Assembly: GCA_964608925.1 (NCBI GenBank)
Contig: CAZSQD010000019.1
Location: 1 to 19,736, forward strand
Direction: 5' to 3'
Source: GCA-2733415 sp964608925
GTDB lineage: Bacteria > Bacteroidota > Bacteroidia > Flavobacteriales > Flavobacteriaceae
Length of the DNA: 19,736 bases
Shown here: piece after piece, positions 14,534-19,736 of the stretch
How positions within the stretch are numbered: the stretch's first letter is position 1
How the letters are laid out: each line of letters starts with the position of its first letter
Translations under genes and position numbers: made by a program
The notes under the pieces: model-generated
What the model saw: only the letters and a program-made list of their open reading frames with translations
Told to the model about the DNA's origin: nothing
Database searches by the model: none

Positions 14534-14546
14534 TAAGACAGTCTTA
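14534..14546. other. Small inverted repeat between convergent genes
   Basis: TAAGAC-A-GTCTTA is a near-perfect 13-bp palindrome in the 20-bp space between the lipase and TPR stops. The stem is short and no T-run adjoins it, so it may be only a weak terminator or nothing functional. Confidence 0.3.
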
Positions 14547-15512
14547 TTACATCTTTAAAATCAACTTTTTTTCGGCTATAGCCAGTTTTAAATCGGGTTT
14601 TTCTTGCAATGCTTTTTGTATGTAGTTATAAGCATTACGTTTATCTTTTTTATGACGATAAATTTGCGCTATCCTAAAGTTTGCCCAACTTTTAGGCACA
14701 CCATCTTTTTCGGAATAGTTTACTATATAAAACTGTAGACATTTTAGGCCTTTGTCTAACTCTAAATTATACTGCGCGCACACTTTACCTATTAAATAGT
14801 TTAAATGATTGCGTTGTTTTTTATTTGAAGCGGCTTCATAATTAGAAAGCGCCTTTTCAGGTTGGTTTTCTTTTTCATATAAACTTGATAATTTTTGATA
14901 GGTATGCAAAGACCCTCCTACTTTAATTGCTTTTTTATAATACGCTTCTGCTTGTTTGGGTTTGCCGTAATATTCAGCTACATACCCCAACGCCAAATAT
15001 CCATCTACTGGTGATAAACCCAACAACTCCTTCGCATACTTATTGCCTTTGATTTCACTCCCCCCCACTAAACTAGGTAAGCTTACATAAATTTCCACCA
15101 ATGCCCAACGTACCTCTATATGGTTTACATCCAACGTTGCTGCTTTATGTAAATGCTTTTTAAATTCACTTACCAATAGCAATCCCTTTATTTTATTAGA
15201 TGCTTGTGCTTTTAATGCCAATACACCACCATATTTAAAATGATAATTGGCATTTTGAGGATGATTTTCTACTAACTTTTTAAAAAAAGAAATGGATTTA
15301 TCCCACTGTTTCTCGTAACCTGCTATATCCCCTAAATACTCCTGTGTTTTTGTATTTGTAGGTTTTTGTTTTAAAAAAATTTCGAAATACCGTTTTGCTT
15401 TTTTAAATTTATGAGCTTTATATAACTCCACTCCTTTTTCAAAATTAGCGGTTTGCGCACTCATTGAAAAAGAAATAAAAATAAGTATATATAGTATATA
15501 GCTTTTAAACAT
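14547..15512 (-). CDS. Secreted tetratricopeptide repeat protein
   Basis: From the ATG at 15512 the protein is 321 residues. A Sec signal peptide (MFKSYILYILIFISFSMSAQ) is followed by tandem TPR units from about residue 23: FEKGVELYKAHKFKKAKRYF, WDKSISFFKKLVENHP, then further units including QAEAYYKKAIKV, EKALSNYEAA and RNAYNYIQKALQ near the C-terminus. TPR proteins act as protein-interaction scaffolds, and here the location is periplasmic. A TTG at 15530 in the same frame would add six residues before a normal signal peptide and is less likely. It stands alone on this strand, divergent from the A2M gene. Confidence 0.85.
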   Translation of the reverse strand: MFKSYILYILIFISFSMSAQTANFEKGVELYKAHKFKKAKRYFEIFLKQKPTNTKTQEYLGDIAGYEKQWDKSISFFKKLVENHPQNANYHFKYGGVLALKAQASNKIKGLLLVSEFKKHLHKAATLDVNHIEVRWALVEIYVSLPSLVGGSEIKGNKYAKELLGLSPVDGYLALGYVAEYYGKPKQAEAYYKKAIKVGGSLHTYQKLSSLYEKENQPEKALSNYEAASNKKQRNHLNYLIGKVCAQYNLELDKGLKCLQFYIVNYSEKDGVPKSWANFRIAQIYRHKKDKRNAYNYIQKALQEKPDLKLAIAEKKLILKM

Positions 15513-15517
15513 TCTGG

Positions 15518-15544
15518 TAAAAATACACAATTAGCAATCTACAA
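15518..15544 (-). promoter_or_regulatory. Putative promoter abutting the TPR gene start
   Basis: On the minus strand TTG (15542-15544), then 16 bp, then TATTTTTA (15518-15525) lies just 5 bases before the ATG at 15512. The spacing is one short of the usual range and the last base of the -7 element differs. A transcript from here would be leaderless or nearly so, as for rarA. Confidence 0.3.
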
Positions 15545-15580
15545 AAAGAAGTTTTCTTAAAAAAAAACACTCCCTAATTC

Positions 15581-15640
15581 AAATGTTACGTTCGCTCAAT
15601 AAAAGAGATGCTTCACGCATTGCGGTATTGGAATACTTTT
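15581..15640. other. Intergenic segment resembling a decayed Bacteroidota repeat
   Basis: The stretch contains TTCGCTCA and GAGATGCTTCACGC. These recall pieces of the widespread intergenic repeat in Bacteroidota that pairs GCGAAG-type and GAATCTC-type blocks, but they are spaced and mutated here. It contrasts in base composition with its AT-rich surroundings and overlaps the -33 side of the A2M promoter. This is tentative. Confidence 0.2.
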
Positions 15641-15651
15641 TGTTATCTTTA
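15620..15651 (+). promoter_or_regulatory. Promoter of the A2M-family gene
   Basis: TTG (15620-15622), then 21 bp, then TATCTTTA (15644-15651) matches the Bacteroidota consensus except for the last base. It lies 25 bp upstream of the ATG at 15677, with the same spacing as the padR-operon promoter. Confidence 0.5.
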
Positions 15652-15676
15652 TCTTAGCTAAAAACAGCAAACACTT

Positions 15677-18600
15677 ATGAAACATTTTATTTTACTTTTC
15701 AGCATTATCACTACTTTAAACACTCAAGCACAGCAACGTTTTGAAAAACTTTGGACACAAGTTGAAACCTTTGAAACGGAAGGGCGTACAAAATCAGCAA
15801 ACAATGTTGTTGCCTCCATTTACAAAAAGGCAAAACATAAAAATAATAACAATCAGCTTATAAAAGCATTATTATACCAAAGTAAATACGCATTGGTTTT
15901 ACAAGAAGATGCGGAACTAAATGTAATGAAAAACTTAGAAAAAGAAATTTTAACTGCTCCGTTTCCTGCAAATGCGATTTTACAAAATATTTTAGCTGAC
16001 TTTAAATGGCAATATTTTAATCAACATCGTTGGCAAATTTACAACCGTACCCAAACTGCCAAAATGATAAATGATGATTTCAGAACTTGGGATTTAAACC
16101 GATTGTTTGCTAATATTCATGAAAGCTTTAAACAATCTATTGCTAATACAAAACAGCTACAAGCAATTGACATTAATGAATACCTATACATTATTATTGA
16201 AAACGATGCCTCTTTTAGAAATTTACGCCCAACCTTATATGATTTTTTAACCCATAGAGCGTTAAGTTTTTTTAACACTACGGAATCTCGCATTACCAAA
16301 CCCAAAACGCGTTTTTATATTGATAAAGCAGACTACTTTACTCCTTCAAAAGCATTTGTAAATTTAAAATTACAAGCTAATGATAGCATATTATCTCAAT
16401 TAGAAGTTTTAAAAACCTATCAAAAATTAGAGGTATTTCATTTACAAAAAAACAATATAGATGCCTTAATTGACGTGTATTTAGCACGTTTAAATTTTGT
16501 GAAAAATAATACTACCTTATCCAATAAACAAGACGTTTATGTTGAATCCTTAAAAAATAGTTTTCAAAAATTACGCAAAGGGACTGCGTATGCAACCGTA
16601 AAAGCAACATATGCTAAGGCAATTTTTGAAAGCGCAACCAAAGATGAAAATCCTGAAAATCGCAAAAAAGCATTACAAATTTGTAGTGAAATTATTGCCG
16701 ATTATGCAAAAAACGAAGGAACTACTATAGCCCAAAATGTGAAAAATAATATTTTACAAGAATCTTTATCTATCCAAAATGAAACTTTTGTAGGGACAAC
16801 TGTTTCAAAGGTTTTGATAAAATACAATAACATTCACAAACTGTATTTCAGAATTTACCCTGTTTCTTATCCTCAAAACTTTAACGACTATAATTACCGA
16901 GAGCGCAATCAAAAAATAAAAGAATTTTTTAATACGCAAAAATTCACGCACACATTTGAAGCTAAATTACCACAAAAAGAGGATTACTTTGAGCACAGTA
17001 CTGAAGTACTACTCCCTAATTTAAATATTGGTAAATATATAATTTTAGCCTCCACTAATGCGGAATTTAATACCGAAAAAACCTTTACCTACAATTACCA
17101 AACCGTGAGTAATTTAGTGGCCGTAGAATCTACTTACAAAGCCGATAAAATATTTCAGGTTTTGGATAGAACATCAGGGAAACCCATACAAAAAGCAACC
17201 ATAAGTTTTGGTAATAGCTCCAAAACAACAAATACACTTGGTGAAGTTGCTTTCCGTGGTAAAAAAAGAAATGAATCGGTTATCATTACTACAAAAAATG
17301 ACACCTTACACTTAGGTTCATATTACCATAATAGCTATTATAGAAACAACGGAAAAGATCCGAACAAAATAAGTAGAGCACAAGCATTTTTATTTTTAGA
17401 CCGCAGCATTTATCGTCCTGGACAAAAAGTGTATTTTAAAGGAATTGTTATTAGTAAACAAAACTTTAAATCGGCAGTAGTTGCAAATAAAGAATACATT
17501 GTAGAGGTGCGTGATGCCAATTATCAAGAATTAAAAACCTTCAATTTAACCACTAATGAATATGGTAGTTTTTCTGACAACTTCACCTTACCTACTGATG
17601 TATTAACTGGTAATTTTAGCTTACAAATTAGTCCAAAAAACAAATTTTACAACAGCTACACTTTCCAAGGTGCTAAAACTTATTTTTCGGTAGAAGAATA
17701 CAAGCGTCCAAAATTTGAAGTAACCTTTACACCTATTACCGAAACTTTTTTAGTAAATCAAGAAATTTGTGTAAAAGGAAATGCCAACGCCTTATTAGGT
17801 ACTGCTATTTCAGATGCTAAAGTAAGCTACCGCATTGTACGTAAAACACAGTATACACATTGGAATTATTGGAGACATTACCAAACACCCGAAACCCAAG
17901 AAATTAAAATTGGGGAGGCAACTACTAATGAAAAAGGGGAATTTGAAATTGACTTTATTGCGCTACCTAACCCCACCACAAAAAAAGAAGGGTTACCTAT
18001 TTTTAATTATGAAATTACTGCAGATGTTACTGATATTAATGGCGAAACACGTAGTAGCACTACCCATGTAAAAGTAGGTTACCATAGTATGAACATTAGT
18101 TTACAAACGGATGGTGATTTTACATACAACACTACAGAAACCATTACAGTAAACACTCAAAATTTAAATGGCGAGTTTGCTCCTGCAACTGTAACCCTTA
18201 AAATTTATAAGTTGCAAGCACCCAACCGTGTATTGCGCACCCGAAAATTACAAGCACCCGATTTACCGATGCTTACCAAAAATGAATTTGTTAAATTATT
18301 CCCCCACGAAGCTTATAGTAATGAAAACGATAGCAAAAACTGGAAAAAAGGCAACTTACTTTTTGAAAAAACAATAAATACCGATACCCAAAAAGAAGTT
18401 GAAGTACTTGTGAAAAACAACAAATGGAAATCAGGAGAATATGTGATTACCGCAATTGGAAAGGATAAATTTGAGAATACTATTGAGCAAGAAAAACGAG
18501 TAATTTTAGTAAACCCAAAAGATATTGCTTTAACAGATAATCAATTATTTGATTTTGAGATTTTAAATTTTGAAAATGTACAGCAAGATAAGTTTATTAA

Positions 18601-19736
18601 ATTGAAATTAAAAACGGCTACAAAAAACTTACAAGTACTTACGGAAGCGTATTATAAAGGTGAACATTTTTATAAAAAACTTACAGTAGTAAATGGAAAC
18701 GGTAGTCTTGTTTTTACTATCCCGTTTAACCATTTAAAAATAATACCCGATGCCAACATTCAACTTTCATTTTCCTATGTAAAAAATGGAGAACACCAAA
18801 CAAAACAAGGAACTATAAACCTACCCAGTAAAAAAGAATTTTTAACAATAGAAACCAAAACCTTTAGAAACAAGCTACAACCTGGAGCAAAAGAAAAATG
18901 GAGTTTCACTATTAAAAACCAAGACAAAAAAGGCGTTACCGCAGAAGTTTTAGCTAGTATGTATGATGCTTCTTTAGATCAATTTAAAGCACATAACTGG
19001 AATAGCAATTTGAGTTTACCTAATTATTATAACAACAGTATTTCCCGTAAAAGTAGTAGAAATTTTGGGGCTGGATCGTTTAGATTGATGAATCAAAAAT
19101 ACCCTAAACATTCTTCTTATCATAAAGTATTTTCAAAGTTAAATCATTTTGGTTTCGGACTTAATTATAATGCAAAATATGAGTATCAACGCTACTTGCA
19201 ATCTAAAATTATACGTAAAAAATTTAATGAAACAACTATAATTTCAGGCAAAACAACTACTGTTTCGGGTATTATTGTAGATGAATTAAACTTACCTCTA
19301 CCTGCTGCTACCATATTAATGAATGGCACCAATATTGGAACTAGCACTGATTTTGATGGAAAATATACAATTGCTGTAAAAAAAGGAGATGTGTTAATTT
19401 TTTCATATGTAGGATATGCTAACCAAAGTATTACCGTTAAAAACAAAACCAATTTTAATGTTGCTATGTTTCCTGACAATAGTTTAGATGAAGTTGTGGT
19501 TACTGCAATGAGTATAAAAAGAAAAACCGAAGCAATCACATCATCATATGATACCGTTGATAGCGACAAATTAATGAGTGCTAATAATCCTGATGTTGTC
19601 AATCAACTTTCGGGTAAGGTTGCTGGCTTACAAGTAAATGGTGTCAATTCAAGTACAAATATAATTTTACGGGGTAGTAGATCTTTAACAGGCAGTAATG
19701 AAGCTTTAATTATAATAGACGGTAAGGTAGCCACAA
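15677..19736 (+). CDS. Alpha-2-macroglobulin family protein with inserted CarboxypepD-reg and TonB plug domains (3' partial)
   Basis: The frame is open from the ATG at 15677 to the right edge, giving 1,353 residues without a stop. A signal peptide (MKHFILLFSIITTLNTQAQ) precedes a helical N-terminal region. The MG2 domain starts near residue 570 with AFLFLDRSIYRPGQKVYFKG, and VEEYKRPKFEV (672-682) follows; both are hallmarks of Bacteroidota A2M proteins. LQPGAKEKW (1067-1075) and MYDASLDQF (1095-1103) belong to the A2M core. Directly after that the protein switches to a CarboxypepD_reg-like domain (about 1193-1265, ending GYANQSITV) and a plug domain with LDEVVVTA (1270-1277) and RGSRSL (1332-1337). 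No thioester motif was seen before the edge; the rest lies outside the window. It is likely periplasmic or at the outer membrane. The role of the plug is unknown. Confidence 0.85.
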   Translation, partial: MKHFILLFSIITTLNTQAQQRFEKLWTQVETFETEGRTKSANNVVASIYKKAKHKNNNNQLIKALLYQSKYALVLQEDAELNVMKNLEKEILTAPFPANAILQNILADFKWQYFNQHRWQIYNRTQTAKMINDDFRTWDLNRLFANIHESFKQSIANTKQLQAIDINEYLYIIIENDASFRNLRPTLYDFLTHRALSFFNTTESRITKPKTRFYIDKADYFTPSKAFVNLKLQANDSILSQLEVLKTYQKLEVFHLQKNNIDALIDVYLARLNFVKNNTTLSNKQDVYVESLKNSFQKLRKGTAYATVKATYAKAIFESATKDENPENRKKALQICSEIIADYAKNEGTTIAQNVKNNILQESLSIQNETFVGTTVSKVLIKYNNIHKLYFRIYPVSYPQNFNDYNYRERNQKIKEFFNTQKFTHTFEAKLPQKEDYFEHSTEVLLPNLNIGKYIILASTNAEFNTEKTFTYNYQTVSNLVAVESTYKADKIFQVLDRTSGKPIQKATISFGNSSKTTNTLGEVAFRGKKRNESVIITTKNDTLHLGSYYHNSYYRNNGKDPNKISRAQAFLFLDRSIYRPGQKVYFKGIVISKQNFKSAVVANKEYIVEVRDANYQELKTFNLTTNEYGSFSDNFTLPTDVLTGNFSLQISPKNKFYNSYTFQGAKTYFSVEEYKRPKFEVTFTPITETFLVNQEICVKGNANALLGTAISDAKVSYRIVRKTQYTHWNYWRHYQTPETQEIKIGEATTNEKGEFEIDFIALPNPTTKKEGLPIFNYEITADVTDINGETRSSTTHVKVGYHSMNISLQTDGDFTYNTTETITVNTQNLNGEFAPATVTLKIYKLQAPNRVLRTRKLQAPDLPMLTKNEFVKLFPHEAYSNENDSKNWKKGNLLFEKTINTDTQKEVEVLVKNNKWKSGEYVITAIGKDKFENTIEQEKRVILVNPKDIALTDNQLFDFEILNFENVQQDKFIKLKLKTATKNLQVLTEAYYKGEHFYKKLTVVNGNGSLVFTIPFNHLKIIPDANIQLSFSYVKNGEHQTKQGTINLPSKKEFLTIETKTFRNKLQPGAKEKWSFTIKNQDKKGVTAEVLASMYDASLDQFKAHNWNSNLSLPNYYNNSISRKSSRNFGAGSFRLMNQKYPKHSSYHKVFSKLNHFGFGLNYNAKYEYQRYLQSKIIRKKFNETTIISGKTTTVSGIIVDELNLPLPAATILMNGTNIGTSTDFDGKYTIAVKKGDVLIFSYVGYANQSITVKNKTNFNVAMFPDNSLDEVVVTAMSIKRKTEAITSSYDTVDSDKLMSANNPDVVNQLSGKVAGLQVNGVNSSTNIILRGSRSLTGSNEALIIIDGKVAT

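Noticed and set aside
17835..18071. 78-codon plus-strand open frame
   Set aside because: It is out of frame within the MG-domain part of the A2M gene and shows only lysine/leucine-rich low-complexity translation.
19192..19602. 136-codon open frame on the minus strand
   Set aside because: It lies entirely inside the plug and CarboxypepD coding region of the A2M-family gene, whose plus-strand frame has clear domain motifs.
1..19736. Search by eye for tRNA, rRNA, CRISPR arrays, insertion sequences and phage genes
   Set aside because: No cloverleaf ends, no regularly spaced identical repeats with spacers, and no transposase or integrase motifs were seen; the 7-fold SSG repeats are protein-coding.

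Overview
The window is AT-rich DNA from a member of the Bacteroidota, most likely a marine-type Flavobacteriaceae. The evidence is the gene content (PspC-head/GIN cluster, DUF7033-type deacetylase, A2M protein carrying a SusC-like plug segment), the many Sec signal peptides ending in '-AQ' or a lipobox, and promoters of the Bacteroidota type (TTG, 17-23 bp, TAnnTTTG) rather than -35/-10 boxes. No tRNA, rRNA, CRISPR array, insertion sequence or phage gene was seen. Coding density is high and no gene-free stretch exceeds 300 bp.

Layout. (1) 1-626, minus strand: the first codons of an AIM24-family gene running off the left edge, preceded by a DUF4442 hotdog-fold protein. (2) 759-5358, plus strand: an envelope cluster of DUF4870 membrane protein, PadR-type repressor, PspC-domain membrane protein, a lipoprotein with SSG-repeat head/GIN (DUF2807) domain, and a second secreted DUF2807 protein. 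An 11-bp direct repeat flanks the -7 element of the first promoter, and a related element follows the -7 element of the last gene. I therefore infer that the PadR protein controls both. (3) 5357-6046 minus and 6154-7431 plus: a divergent pair, rhomboid protease and RarA/MgsA AAA+ ATPase. (4) 13231 down to 7458, minus strand: seven closely packed genes, mpl (peptidoglycan recycling), two paralogous small envelope proteins, radC, a polysaccharide-deacetylase-like protein that appears to have lost metal ligands, a YjjG-type HAD phosphatase and a secreted hypothetical protein. Gaps or overlaps are only 1-17 bp, so this looks like one transcription unit from a promoter just upstream of mpl. (5) 13357-14526 plus: a secreted class 3 lipase, convergent with (6) 14547-15512 minus, a secreted TPR protein. 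(7) 15677 to the right edge, plus: a very large alpha-2-macroglobulin-family protein, cut off by the window, with a carboxypeptidase-D-like domain and a TonB-receptor plug inserted inside the A2M region.

Functionally the window is dominated by the cell envelope: surface or periplasmic beta-helix proteins, a probable envelope-stress membrane sensor, peptidoglycan recycling, a rhomboid protease, a lipase and an A2M-like protein. Two genome-maintenance genes (rarA, radC) are embedded among them. The most interesting material is the PadR/PspC/head-GIN cluster with its operator-like repeats, the degenerate deacetylase, and the A2M-plug fusion. All function calls come from reading motifs by eye; no database search was run.
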